From NCBI RefSeq assembly GCF_004331915.1, contig NZ_CP036528.1, positions 2,524,273 to 2,588,272 on the forward strand: 64,000 nt of DNA. The letters are read 5' to 3'. The notes under the pieces were generated by a model. The model worked only from the letters and a program-made list of their open reading frames with translations. It was not told where the DNA came from and did no database searches. Positions 9,242 through 16,862 of this stretch are shown piece by piece (within the stretch, counting starts at the first letter, position 1; each line of letters begins with the position of its first letter). The stretch comes from Ureibacillus thermophilus. GTDB lineage: Bacteria; Bacillota; Bacilli; Bacillales_A; Planococcaceae. Made by a program: the position numbers and the translations under genes.

Positions 9242-9310
9242 ACATACTCCCCCTCAGTCCTTACTCATCACTATTTTACATTTTTTAAAAGTTTTTGAAC
9301 ATATGGAGAA

Positions 9311-9865
9311 TCAAATACAATCTAATAAAACTGTCATAGCTACATAATCCCTAAATCCTACATAATCAGTCAAACATGGTTGTTTAAACAGGTCTTTGAT
9401 TTCGTCATCGGTAAAACAGTTCGTGAGGTCTATATCCTGTTTTAATAATTTGACATTGGTTAATGGGTTATGAGGAATCAAATCCTCACGCTCTAAATGA
9501 TTAAATATCGCTTTATACACACGTAAACGGATATTGATTGTTGTATCAGATAATCCTACCTCATCTTGTGTTGGTATATACTTATGTCCTTCATATTTGA
9601 CAGCGTCATATTTACAGTAGTTGATATAATCCCTAAAAATTTGCGGCGTTAATTCATCAACTGTTTTTAAATCAGGATAGTTTTTATTGAGCCATTTGAT
9701 AAAATAACTCCAATCTTTTTTGTAATCCCTCAATGTCCTATCTCGTATCCCCTCGGCCATTTTAGCCGATATAACAATATTTAATGCGTCATCAAAAGTA
9801 AGGGAAGGATAATTTTTTTCCTCTGATATTTTAGTGACTCGTTTTTTACGCTTTTTTAAGGACAT
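9311..9865 (-). pseudogene. truncated tyrosine recombinase (integrase), N-terminal part
   Basis: 184 residues covering an N-terminal arm and the SAM-like core-binding domain of a phage-type integrase (about 20-150, with TLRDYKKDWSYFIKWL and a TTINIRLRVYKAIFNHLEREDLIPHNPL stretch). It stops at YVAMTVLLDCI, exactly where the catalytic domain of this family begins. The Arg, His-x-x-Arg and Tyr residues are all absent, and no continuation is found in the next 70 bases in any frame. It keeps a good ribosome binding site (GGGAGGT), so it may still be translated. It is a remnant of an integrated element. Confidence 0.8.
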
Positions 9866-9873
9866 ACAAAAAG

Positions 9874-9918
9874 ACCTCCCTTGATTAGTATTTTTTTACA
9901 TCACCAATCAAGGCAGGT
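9874..9918 (-). terminator. hairpin covering the recombinase ribosome binding site
   Basis: 13-base inverted repeat with one mismatch (9874-9886 and 9906-9918). On the minus strand the second arm ends AATCAAGGGAGGT and is followed by CTTTTTGTATG. It looks like an intrinsic terminator for the hesB-type gene upstream, and its 3' arm holds the Shine-Dalgarno sequence of the recombinase fragment. Confidence 0.55.
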
Positions 9919-10031
9919 CTGTTATCTACAATCCATAAATGCTGTTTTTAGGGTTGTGTTTAAACTTTTTCAGGATTGTGTATATGCTTATTTTTTATTG
10001 GTATTTATAACCCCGTGCTTTTATTTTTTAA

Positions 10032-10403
10032 TTAGCAAGATTCCGGATTTCCTTGTATTTTCGCCGTTCTAAACGATGAACCACAGCCGCAAGATGCAAT
10101 GGCGTTCGGATTGTCGATCGTGAAGCCGCCGCCCATCATGGATTGTTTATAATCGATTTTTGTTCCCATCAAAATCGGCGCATCTTCTTTGGAAACCAGA
10201 ATTTTAATGCCATGCTGCTCATCGGTATAATCGTCTTCATTGATATTCTGATCAAAATTCATGCCGTACGTAAGTCCGCTGCATCCACCGCCGTGAACAG
10301 CCACACGCAAGCAGGAGCCTTCCTCTTCGTTATGTTTTGCCATTTCCTTTATGCGATAAGCGGCAGCTTCTGTCAGCTCAATGACTCTCTTTTCTGTAGT
10401 CAA
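10032..10403 (-). CDS. HesB/IscA-family iron-sulfur carrier, YutM type
   Basis: 123-residue A-type Fe-S carrier or scaffold that passes clusters to apo-proteins. The three ligands are in place: GGGCSG (Cys41) and CGCG (Cys105, Cys107). The start TTG at 10403 gives LTTEKRVIELTEAA and sits 8 nt after AAGGAAGG. An in-frame GTG at 10412 overlaps that site and is less likely. The nifU-like gene nearby and the suf operon at 35-40 kb supply the rest of the pathway. Confidence 0.9.
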   Translation of the reverse strand: MTTEKRVIELTEAAAYRIKEMAKHNEEEGSCLRVAVHGGGCSGLTYGMNFDQNINEDDYTDEQHGIKILVSKEDAPILMGTKIDYKQSMMGGGFTIDNPNAIASCGCGSSFRTAKIQGNPESC

Positions 10404-10640
10404 CCGTATCACCTTCCTTAAACAATATAATAGCAGTGAAAACCTATTTTTGACAACGAAACTGCTCTTTCAACATCCGTCACGGTATTAATATATTTAA
10501 ACAATACTTTTCGTATACTTGTTCATATGAATCACTAAGTGTATTCAAATGGTAAACTTAAGATTACCCTAAATTGTATGAAGTCATCGGAAATTGAGCA
10601 GAATGGAGTTAATAAATATGAACTGGGTCTGTCATAAGTC

Positions 10641-10682
10641 AAAACGGTGTACTCACCATTCTCATTTAGAGTACACCGTTTT
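10641..10682 (-). terminator. Rho-independent terminator
   Basis: Perfect 14-base inverted repeat AAAACGGTGTACTC / GAGTACACCGTTTT, placed downstream of the NifU-like gene. The stretch 10404-10640 between the two minus-strand genes holds nothing else I can name. Confidence 0.8.
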
Positions 10683-10704
10683 CAATCAAACATGCCTTGT
10701 TAAA

Positions 10705-10941
10705 TCAAAATACTTGCTCTACTTCGACAATGCCAGGCACTTCTTCCAACAATGCGCGCTCGATGCCTGCTTTAAGCGTAATCGTGGAGCTTGGGCATGA
10801 ACCGCAAGCGCCCAATAAACGCAATTTTACTACGCCGTCTTCCACATCGATCAATTCGCAGTCTCCTCCATCGCGAAGTAAGAACGGACGCAATTTATCT
10901 AAAACTTCTTTTACTTGTTCAAATTGTTCGGCATTTGTCAT
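10705..10941 (-). CDS. NifU C-terminal domain Fe-S protein, YutI type
   Basis: 78 residues consisting only of the Nfu domain. It carries the CGSC motif (Cys46 and Cys49) that binds a bridging 4Fe-4S cluster between two subunits. Such proteins deliver clusters to target enzymes. GGAG lies at a good distance from ATG at 10941. It is divergent from yuzD, as in B. subtilis where yutI and yuzD are neighbours. Confidence 0.92.
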   Translation of the reverse strand: MTNAEQFEQVKEVLDKLRPFLLRDGGDCELIDVEDGVVKLRLLGACGSCPSSTITLKAGIERALLEEVPGIVEVEQVF

Positions 10942-11025
10942 ATTCCTCGACTCCTTTCATTAAAATCATTATAATGTGAACAAGAGAAAAAATCCATTAT
11001 AAATCGCTGGGAAAGGGGTTATAAA

Positions 11026-11355
11026 ATGAATAAAGAAATGCCCATAATAGAAGTTTATGGTGCTGATCAAATTTGCGCCAGCTGCGTCAACGCCCCTTCT
11101 TCTAAAGATACCTATGAATGGCTGGACGCTGCGATTCGCCGCAAATTCCCAAATCAGCCCTTTCACATCCGCTACATTGATATCGATCAGCCGCTAACGG
11201 ATCCTCGAGACCAAGAATACGCTGAGCGGATTCAGAACGATGAATTTTTTTATCCCCTTGTCCTCATTAATGATGAAGTCGTCGGGGAAGGATTCATCCA
11301 AATCCAGCCCGTTTTTAAAGCATTAGAAAAATTAGGGTTTGTTCCTGCCGAATAA
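11026..11355 (+). CDS. yuzD: YuzD family protein (DUF1462)
   Basis: 109 residues, family length. Thioredoxin-like beginning IIEVYGADQICASCVNAPSS with a CxxC-type pair (Cys17, Cys20), which suggests redox or Fe-S related work. The biochemical role is not known. AAAGGGG precedes ATG at 11026. It is divergent from the Nfu gene. A group IIC intron remnant follows 12 bases after its stop, on the opposite strand. Confidence 0.85.
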   Translation: MNKEMPIIEVYGADQICASCVNAPSSKDTYEWLDAAIRRKFPNQPFHIRYIDIDQPLTDPRDQEYAERIQNDEFFYPLVLINDEVVGEGFIQIQPVFKALEKLGFVPAE

Positions 11356-11366
11356 CCTGGCTAAAA

Positions 11367-11559
11367 ATCGAGTAGGAGGGAGCGATTAACTCCCGTCCTC
11401 TCACACCACCGTACGTACGGTTCCGTATACGGCGGTTCAATTAAGATAATTGACGCAAGTTTTGCGTCACCACGGACACCCTTGCTCTTGGCTAACCTCT
11501 ACTTCTGTCTTCGGGGTTCGGGACTTACACCCTATAGTTCATGTACATGCCGGGCGCAC
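11367..11559 (-). mobile_element. group IIC intron remnant, 193-bp mini copy
   Basis: The minus strand begins GTGCGCCCGGCATG, the 5' end of group IIC introns such as O.i.I1 of Oceanobacillus. It finishes with domain V (GAACCGCCGTATACGG ... GTACGGTGGTGTGAGAGG) and domain VI (ACGGGAGTTAATCGCTCCC). About 100 nt of 5' domain I is joined directly to the 3' domains, so most of domains I-IV and the reverse transcriptase gene are missing. The larger copy is at 26924-27563. It sits just after the yutJ terminator, the target type of IIC introns. It cannot splice itself. Confidence 0.85.
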
Positions 11560-11562
11560 GAT

Positions 11563-11601
11563 AAAAATTCGCAAGTACCGCCATGATACTTGCGAATTTT
11601 T
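11563..11601 (-). terminator. yutJ terminator, intron target
   Basis: 15-base stem AAAAATTCGCAAGTA / TACTTGCGAATTTTT right after the yutJ stop. The group IIC intron remnant begins 3-4 bases beyond the T-rich end. Confidence 0.85.
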
Positions 11602-11605
11602 GCAA

Positions 11606-12676
11606 TTAATTTTCATTTTGTCGTTTATACATCCAAAGCAAGCCTGATTTCATAAGGCGGGCAATTCGGCCGGTTACCGTTTTATCAGCAATATAGACAA
11701 ATCCTTGTTTTTTGCCAAGTGAGCCCATAAAGCCTTTTAATTTAATTTCCGGCATTTTTTCAGGCAGAGGTTGTCCTTTCCAGCGAAGTTTCAACACTTG
11801 CGCCACCCGGTCTGCTTGTTCTTCTGCAAGCTGTGCACTGGCAGGCAAATCTGATGATGCACAGTCTCCAATGACAAAGACATGCTCATCATCTACTAAT
11901 TGGAAATATTGATTGACAAGCGGACGGCCTTTTTTGTCTTTTTCCGCATCCATTTCCCGGACAATTTTTACAGGGCGCACACCAGCTGTCCAAACAATTG
12001 CATCCACTTCGATTACTTCATCATGGTTATAAAGCTTCCCAGGTTCTACTTTTGTAATATTGGATTCTGAAATGATTTCAACATTATTGCTTTCAAACCA
12101 TTCTTTTACATATTTGCTGAGCTTTTCAGGGAAGGCGCGCAAAATGCGTTTGGAACGGTCAAATAATTTAATTTGTAAATCAGCGCGGCTTTCCCTTAAT
12201 TCGCTTGCAATTTCAATGCCACTTAAGCCGGCGCCTACAATGGCTACCGTTGAACCTGGAGGAAGCCCACACAATGTTTCAAAAGTTTTGCGAGAGTTTG
12301 CAATCGTTTGGATGCTTAATGTGTGTTCTTCTGCACCAGGAACACCGTGATAATCATCCTCGCATCCAAGTCCAATCACTAAATCATCATATGAAATCTC
12401 ACGGCCATCATTAAAATAAATCTTTTTCTCTTTTCGATCGATTTTTGTAACCTCACCATACACTTTTTCCAAACGTTCATGCTCCGGGAAATTCACCCGT
12501 ACTTTTTTATCTGTTGTTGTTCCTGCTGCCAATGCATAAAATTCCGTTTTCAAGCTATGGAACGGGTTTCGATCCACTAATGTTATAATAGTATCCTCTG
12601 GGAATTGATTAGGCAATAAACGCAACAACATACGCATATTCCCATAACCGCCGCCAAGTAATACAAGTCTCTTCAT
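11606..12676 (-). CDS. yutJ: NADH dehydrogenase-like FAD oxidoreductase YutJ
   Basis: 356 residues of the type II NADH dehydrogenase family: a single-chain flavoprotein predicted to pass electrons from NAD(P)H to quinone or another acceptor without pumping protons. The FAD-binding GGGYGN is at about 8-13 and a second Rossmann motif VGAGLSGIEIA near 150. A C-terminal SLGKKQGFVYIADKTVTGRIARLMKSGL stretch could touch the membrane. The start follows AGGGGAG. Two Rex-like operators, one overlapping the -35, lie upstream, so NADH/NAD control is likely. It is divergent from yuzB. Confidence 0.88.
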   Translation of the reverse strand: MKRLVLLGGGYGNMRMLLRLLPNQFPEDTIITLVDRNPFHSLKTEFYALAAGTTTDKKVRVNFPEHERLEKVYGEVTKIDRKEKKIYFNDGREISYDDLVIGLGCEDDYHGVPGAEEHTLSIQTIANSRKTFETLCGLPPGSTVAIVGAGLSGIEIASELRESRADLQIKLFDRSKRILRAFPEKLSKYVKEWFESNNVEIISESNITKVEPGKLYNHDEVIEVDAIVWTAGVRPVKIVREMDAEKDKKGRPLVNQYFQLVDDEHVFVIGDCASSDLPASAQLAEEQADRVAQVLKLRWKGQPLPEKMPEIKLKGFMGSLGKKQGFVYIADKTVTGRIARLMKSGLLWMYKRQNEN

Positions 12677-12732
12677 AGTAAACTCCCCTAATTTAGTTTA
12701 TCCAAAAAGTTCACAATTTCTACACAATCATA

Positions 12733-12761
12733 AGTATATAATATTGTGAGGACTTTCACAA
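12733..12761 (-). promoter_or_regulatory. yutJ promoter (sigma-A type)
   Basis: -35 TTGTGA at 12756-12761 and -10 TATACT at 12733-12738 with 17 bases between them, about 60 bases before the yutJ start. The -35 lies inside the first Rex-like operator. Confidence 0.65.
12744..12761. promoter_or_regulatory. Rex-like operator 1
   Basis: TTGTGAG-GACT-TTCACAA, inside a longer palindrome whose ten-base arms are AATATTGTGA and TCACAATATT. It matches the Rex consensus TTGTGAA-N4-TTCACAA at all but one position and covers the yutJ -35. Confidence 0.7.
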
Positions 12762-12767
12762 TATTTT

Positions 12768-12785
12768 TTGTGAATAAATTCACAA
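12768..12785. promoter_or_regulatory. Rex-like operator 2
   Basis: TTGTGAATAAATTCACAA, a perfect Rex consensus with arms extended to TTTTGTGAAT / ATTCACAAAA. It is 24 bases centre-to-centre from operator 1, between yutJ and yuzB, so either gene could be affected. Confidence 0.75.
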
Positions 12786-12850
12786 AATCAGATTTTATTG
12801 ACGAATAAGAAAATTCAGAGTAGGATTTCTTTTGAGTGAGGTGAATTGGA

Positions 12851-13087
12851 GTGAATCCGCTAGTTGAATTTTGCATTTCCAACTTAGCCATGGGAGCGCA
12901 AGAAACTTATGACATTCTAGAAAATGACCCAAATATTGATGTACTGGAATATGGATGTTTGAACTTTTGCACGCTATGTTCCGAGAAGTTGTATGCACTC
13001 GTAAACGGGGAGGTTGTTGAGGCTGATACACCTGAAGAATTAACGAAAAAAATCTATGCATATATAGAGGAAAATCCTCTTTTTTAA
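12851..13087 (+). CDS. yuzB: YuzB family protein (DUF1450)
   Basis: 78 residues with [20 protein letters not shown] and the [20 protein letters not shown] stretch, four cysteines in all (near 8, 36, 40 and 43) in the pattern of the thioredoxin-like DUF1450 family. Function unknown; the cysteines suggest an Fe-S or redox role. GTG start at 12851, 8 bases after GAGGTG. Divergent from yutJ across the Rex-like sites. Confidence 0.88.
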   Translation: MNPLVEFCISNLAMGAQETYDILENDPNIDVLEYGCLNFCTLCSEKLYALVNGEVVEADTPEELTKKIYAYIEENPLF

Positions 13088-13089
13088 TA

Positions 13090-13119
13090 AATAAGGGCTG
13101 CGAAAGGACAGCCCTTATT
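13090..13119. terminator. bidirectional terminator, yuzB/yutF
   Basis: Stem AATAAGGGCTG / CAGCCCTTATT with an eight-base loop and T-rich sequence on both sides, between two convergent genes. Confidence 0.8.
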
Positions 13120-13122
13120 TTG

Positions 13123-13887
13123 TTAAATATGAAACTCGCTTAAATCTTCTACATAATAAGTCGGCTGAAGTTCTTTTTCCTTTACTGCCTCTGCTTTCAC
13201 AACTCCTGTATTAACGTGGACGGTATCACATCCAAAGCGGATGCCGCATAAAATATCCGTATCGTAATTATCGCCAATCATAAGCATCTCTTCTTTTCCA
13301 TACCCGTATTCTTGCTGAATCATCTCCAGCATCACCGGCGACGGTTTTCCCATAAAAATCGGCTCCACATTGCACACTTGGCTTACAAGCTTTACAAATG
13401 AACCGTTTCCTGGATGGAACCCTTCTTCCGTTGGGAATCGGATATCCTCATTCGTTCCAATTAATGCGGCTCCATTTTGAACTGCAAGACAAGCCTTCGT
13501 CAATTTTTCATAGGTAATCATCCGGTCAATGCCCATCACAACTACATCCGGCTTTTCTTCCACCATCCCAATATTTTGCTCTTGGAAGGCACGGCGGATG
13601 CCGTCTTGTCCAATGACGTAAACTTTCGCTTGTCCAAAACGTTCTTTTACATATTTGGCAGTGACTAAAGCGCTGGAATAAATTTGTTTTTCACTGGCGT
13701 CAATCCCAAACTGTTTTAGCGTCTCTCTTATTTGGGAAGGGGTTTTCGATGAATTATTCGTCACGAAAAAAACGTCTAATTTCTTTTCTTGCAATTGATG
13801 GATAAACTTAACCGCTGTTGGAATGGCCTCCTTGCCCCGATAGACGGTGCCATCTAAATCAAAACAAAATGCTCGATACTGTTTCAT
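13123..13887 (-). CDS. yutF: HAD-IIA family sugar/nucleotide phosphatase YutF
   Basis: 254 residues of the NagD/AraL-like HAD class IIA. The nucleophile motif DLDGTVYRG is at about 10-18, motif II TNNSSKTP near 44-51 and motif III/IV MIGDNYDTDILCG near 205. Cytosolic phosphatase, physiological substrate not established. It starts within the 4-base overlap ATGA with yutE upstream, so the two are translationally coupled. Confidence 0.88.
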   Translation of the reverse strand: MKQYRAFCFDLDGTVYRGKEAIPTAVKFIHQLQEKKLDVFFVTNNSSKTPSQIRETLKQFGIDASEKQIYSSALVTAKYVKERFGQAKVYVIGQDGIRRAFQEQNIGMVEEKPDVVVMGIDRMITYEKLTKACLAVQNGAALIGTNEDIRFPTEEGFHPGNGSFVKLVSQVCNVEPIFMGKPSPVMLEMIQQEYGYGKEEMLMIGDNYDTDILCGIRFGCDTVHVNTGVVKAEAVKEKELQPTYYVEDLSEFHI

Positions 13888-14336
13888 TCATGATCCTCCG
13901 GCAAAAATGCAGACACTGGCCCTAATTCATTTTCCAAATACTGTGTGACTTCTGCGGAAAATGTTTTTAAGAATGGCACAGTATTTTTTAACACGTCATA
14001 TACTTTTTCAATATCCACTTGGATAAATTCACGAACGATATTTTTGCGCAAGCTGATCAATTCTTTAAAAGGCTTTTCTTTTTCGCCGGCGATTACTTTC
14101 TCATCGATTAAAATATCAATAATGTCATCATAGCTGCCTGGGTCTCTCATAATGAATCCGTCAATCATCAAGTTGCCGACATCAATGACTGATTCAATGG
14201 CATTATGGGCGATGCGTTCCAATGCGAGTTTTGTTATATCGTCTTTTAACCAATCTTCTTTTTGTTCAAAAATGGCTATCATTTCATCTAAATATTTTAA
14301 TGTGTTTGTAATTTTATTTCGGTCTACGAAATACAT
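13884..14336 (-). CDS. yutE: YutE, HepT-like DUF86 protein
   Basis: 150 residues, all helical, from the DUF86/HEPN-like family whose HepT members are toxins with an Rx4HxY motif. Here the matching place reads R-KNIV-R-E-F (about residue 101), so the catalytic His and Tyr are replaced by Arg and Phe. No MNT-type antitoxin gene is adjacent. It is instead coupled to yutF, as in B. subtilis. A housekeeping, non-nuclease role is likely. ATG at 14336 follows GGGGG; the longer open frame upstream has no ribosome binding site. Confidence 0.8.
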   Translation of the reverse strand: MYFVDRNKITNTLKYLDEMIAIFEQKEDWLKDDITKLALERIAHNAIESVIDVGNLMIDGFIMRDPGSYDDIIDILIDEKVIAGEKEKPFKELISLRKNIVREFIQVDIEKVYDVLKNTVPFLKTFSAEVTQYLENELGPVSAFLPEDHE

Positions 14337-14421
14337 GACTAATGCCCCCAATTCTAAAGTTGATTGTTGCCTCGCTTCTATAGTACCATATGATGTAGTA
14401 TGGGAAGGAGAACAAAAAACA

Positions 14422-14688
14422 ATGGAACGTTTTTTCTTATATGATGAAGTAGAAGATACAAAAACACGATTTGTCAGCTTTACTGGCAAAAGTTTGCGCT
14501 ATGATTTAGCCATTGTTCAATCCAACAAATTTTATGGAAAAGTGCTCGTTTTGGATATGCAATCTAGCCGCTTTGCCATCATCGGGCCCGACGATTTGGA
14601 AGAGCCCGGCTATTTAGAATATGTTTTTAACAAAACAGAAGAAGAAGCGGCAGATTTAAGAGAATATTTAACGGAATTATTATCGTAA
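14422..14688 (+). CDS. DUF3055 family protein
   Basis: 88 residues, MERFFLYDEVEDTKTRFVSF and FAIIGPDDLEEPGYLEY being typical of DUF3055, a small acidic cytosolic protein of unknown function conserved in Bacillales and staphylococci. GGGAAGGAG lies 11 bases before ATG at 14422. Divergent from yutE. Confidence 0.82.
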   Translation: MERFFLYDEVEDTKTRFVSFTGKSLRYDLAIVQSNKFYGKVLVLDMQSSRFAIIGPDDLEEPGYLEYVFNKTEEEAADLREYLTELLS

Positions 14689-14694
14689 AATGAA

Positions 14695-14726
14695 GCCATC
14701 TCCTGCATGGGAGATGGCCTATTTTT
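14695..14726 (+). terminator. terminator after the DUF3055 gene
   Basis: Stem GCCATCTCC / GGGAGATGGC with a short loop, then CTATTTTTAT on the plus strand. It lies between convergent genes. Confidence 0.75.
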
Positions 14727-15054
14727 ATCCTTTATCGCTAGAATGTCCATTCGGAGCTGATACATATCTTTCCTGCGGCATGCGGCCAATTTTCTTTAAA
14801 ATAAAGTAAGCACAGCCAAAATTGCAATATTCAAATAAATAGTCTTGAACAGTGCTGATTTTATTATCATAAGTAGATTTTTGATTGCGGTCATCGAAAA
14901 ATCCCTTTAATCTTAATTGGCCATATCCCCAATCTCCGACGATATAATCGTATTTTGCAAGGACATCCGTATATCGGTTTACGAAGGCTTCCCCTTGAAA
15001 GCCATCGCGGTAATTCTCAACTAATTCATACATAATCCCATCCACTACGATCAT
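14725..15054 (-). CDS. yutD: YutD family protein
   Basis: 109 residues with the YutD-like domain: MYELVENYRDGFQGEAFVNRYTDVLAKYDYIVGDWGYGQLRLKGF plus EYCNFGCAYFILKK. A small cytosolic protein of unknown function next to lipA, as in B. subtilis (yutD-yutB). GGAGGTG precedes ATG at 15054. It begins 17 bases after the lipA stop, so the two are one transcript. Confidence 0.88.
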   Translation of the reverse strand: MIVVDGIMYELVENYRDGFQGEAFVNRYTDVLAKYDYIVGDWGYGQLRLKGFFDDRNQKSTYDNKISTVQDYLFEYCNFGCAYFILKKIGRMPQERYVSAPNGHSSDKG

Positions 15055-15070
15055 TGAAACACCTCCAACA

Positions 15071-15970
15071 TTACATTTCAGCTTGGAGTTGTCGAGCTTT
15101 TGTTGCTTCGTTCACTTGCTCATCTGCATGGTAGCTGCTTCGAACTAAAGGACCTGCTTCACAATGCTTGAAGCCTTTCTCCATGGCAATTTTGCGCAAT
15201 TTTCCAAACTCTAAAGGAGAATAATATTTCTTTACAGGCAAATGTTTTTTTGTTGGCTGCAAATATTGGCCGATTGTCATAATATCCACATTGTTGGCCC
15301 GCAAATCGTCCATTACTTCCAAAATTTCTTCCCATGTTTCGCCAAGGCCAATCATTAAAGAAGATTTTGTAGGGATATCCGGCTGCATTTCTTTCGCTCT
15401 GCGCAAAAATTCCAACGAACGGTCATAAGTGGCGCGGGCGCGAACCCGTGGCGTAAGTCTCCTTACTGTTTCAATATTATGGTTTAAAATATCCGGTCTT
15501 GCATCCATAAGAATCCGTAAATTTTCCTCCACTCCACCTAAATCGGAGGGAAGCACTTCTATGGATGTTTGCGGAGATTTGCGGCGGATTGCACGGATTG
15601 TTTCAGCCATGATGCCCGCTCCGCCATCTTTTAAGTCATCCCGCGCAACCATTGTGATGACCACGTGTTTTAAATTCATGATTTTCACTGAATCTGCCAC
15701 ACGTTCCGGCTCTTCCAAATCCAGTTCTGTAGGAAGCCCCGTCTTCACCGCACAGAATCGGCAGGCACGCGTACAAACAGAGCCCAAAATCATCATCGTT
15801 GCCGTTCTTCTTTGGCCCCAGCATTCATGTATATTCGGGCATCGGGCTTCTTCGCAAACGGTATGCAAGTTTTTCTCCCGCATCAATTTTTTTAAATCTC
15901 TATATTCTTCATTCGTATTAAATTTTATCTTTAACCATTCGGGTTTTCTCAAAATTTCTTTCTCGCTCAT
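15071..15970 (-). CDS. lipA: lipoyl synthase
   Basis: 299-residue radical SAM enzyme that inserts two sulfurs into octanoyl groups on carrier domains such as GcvH (encoded at 45.6 kb). The auxiliary cluster ligands are Cys39, Cys44 and Cys50 ([12 protein letters not shown]). The radical SAM ligands are Cys66, Cys70 and Cys73 (CTRACRFC). The C-terminal RSSYHADE supplies the Ser ligand of the auxiliary cluster. ATG at 15970 follows AGGGGCTGATACGA. Confidence 0.97.
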   Translation of the reverse strand: MSEKEILRKPEWLKIKFNTNEEYRDLKKLMREKNLHTVCEEARCPNIHECWGQRRTATMMILGSVCTRACRFCAVKTGLPTELDLEEPERVADSVKIMNLKHVVITMVARDDLKDGGAGIMAETIRAIRRKSPQTSIEVLPSDLGGVEENLRILMDARPDILNHNIETVRRLTPRVRARATYDRSLEFLRRAKEMQPDIPTKSSLMIGLGETWEEILEVMDDLRANNVDIMTIGQYLQPTKKHLPVKKYYSPLEFGKLRKIAMEKGFKHCEAGPLVRSSYHADEQVNEATKARQLQAEM

Positions 15971-16079
15971 TCGTATCAGCCCCTATCGATTCAGAAAAAA
16001 GTTACATCTACTTGTCAATATAACATGATAACGCTTTTGCAACAACTGACAATATCGCAAGTCCGAGAAAAAATTCTTA

Positions 16080-16859
16080 TTATTCATATGGAACCGGCAC
16101 TTCTACAGAAGGCTGTGCTCCATCTCCACCGTTTGTATAAATATTCGGCACTTGGCTTCTTGTCAGCCCAATAGCTACTGGGATGGTTTGCTCCACCGTT
16201 GTCGTTTTGCTGGCAAAAGGAACAATAATTTGAACATTCACTTTAAAATTAATGCTGATTTCTACAAGGGCATTATTAATTCCAAACTCTGTAATCTTAG
16301 TGGAAACATCGCTTGTCACATTTCCAATGATGTGGAAGCGAATCGGCACTTTTGGCCCTAAGTTTCCGAGCAAAGGAAGATTTAAGGCTTCAGCAAGGGG
16401 AACAAGAAAAACGATGCCATCCCCTTTTTGAATTTCCGACACATCATACTCTATATTATCTAAATCCGGAAGCTGAGATAAATCTCCCTTTTCAGCCATT
16501 TCCAGATGTTCCTTCACAAGGGCGGTTGTTTCTGCCCGAACTTGGTTAATAATTTCCGTATTAAATTTCGTCGTCAACATATAATCGGATTCTGTAGGCA
16601 AATCTTCAATGATTTCATTAATGTCTAAGACGCTGGAGGTTCTGGCATTCACCGCTTTGCTGACGACGCTCGACGCAATTTTACGGGTTTGCACTTCCGC
16701 ATAATCTAAGTAAATAGGCATTAATCGAGAATTTAAAAAATATAAAAATAATACCACTGCCACCACGAAACTCATGAGAAATAAAGCAAATCGGTTCGCG
16801 CCTTTTCTTCTTTTTTTCGGCGCCCTGACCATCATTCTTTGAGGTTTTCGGTAAAACAA
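16080..16859 (-). CDS. yunB: sporulation protein YunB
   Basis: 259 residues. A basic N terminus, one membrane anchor (about 26-44) and an extracytoplasmic domain fit YunB, a mother-cell sporulation protein needed for normal spore formation in B. subtilis. GGAGGAG lies 6 bases ahead of TTG at 16859, which I take as the start. An alternative is the ATG pair about 8-9 codons later, which has a poorer site. The Shine-Dalgarno lies inside the 3' arm of a perfect terminator-like stem. The gene is downstream of yunD on the same strand. Confidence 0.85.
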   Translation of the reverse strand: MFYRKPQRMMVRAPKKRRKGANRFALFLMSFVVAVVLFLYFLNSRLMPIYLDYAEVQTRKIASSVVSKAVNARTSSVLDINEIIEDLPTESDYMLTTKFNTEIINQVRAETTALVKEHLEMAEKGDLSQLPDLDNIEYDVSEIQKGDGIVFLVPLAEALNLPLLGNLGPKVPIRFHIIGNVTSDVSTKITEFGINNALVEISINFKVNVQIIVPFASKTTTVEQTIPVAIGLTRSQVPNIYTNGGDGAQPSVEVPVPYE

Positions 16860-16862
16860 AAA

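Noticed and set aside
9874-9918. Attachment site of an integrated element
   Set aside because: The inverted repeat occurs once as a stem with a T-run; no second direct copy was seen at the other side of the recombinase fragment.
13884-14336. HepT/MNT toxin-antitoxin system
   Set aside because: No antitoxin partner and the nuclease motif is altered; the gene is part of the conserved yut block.
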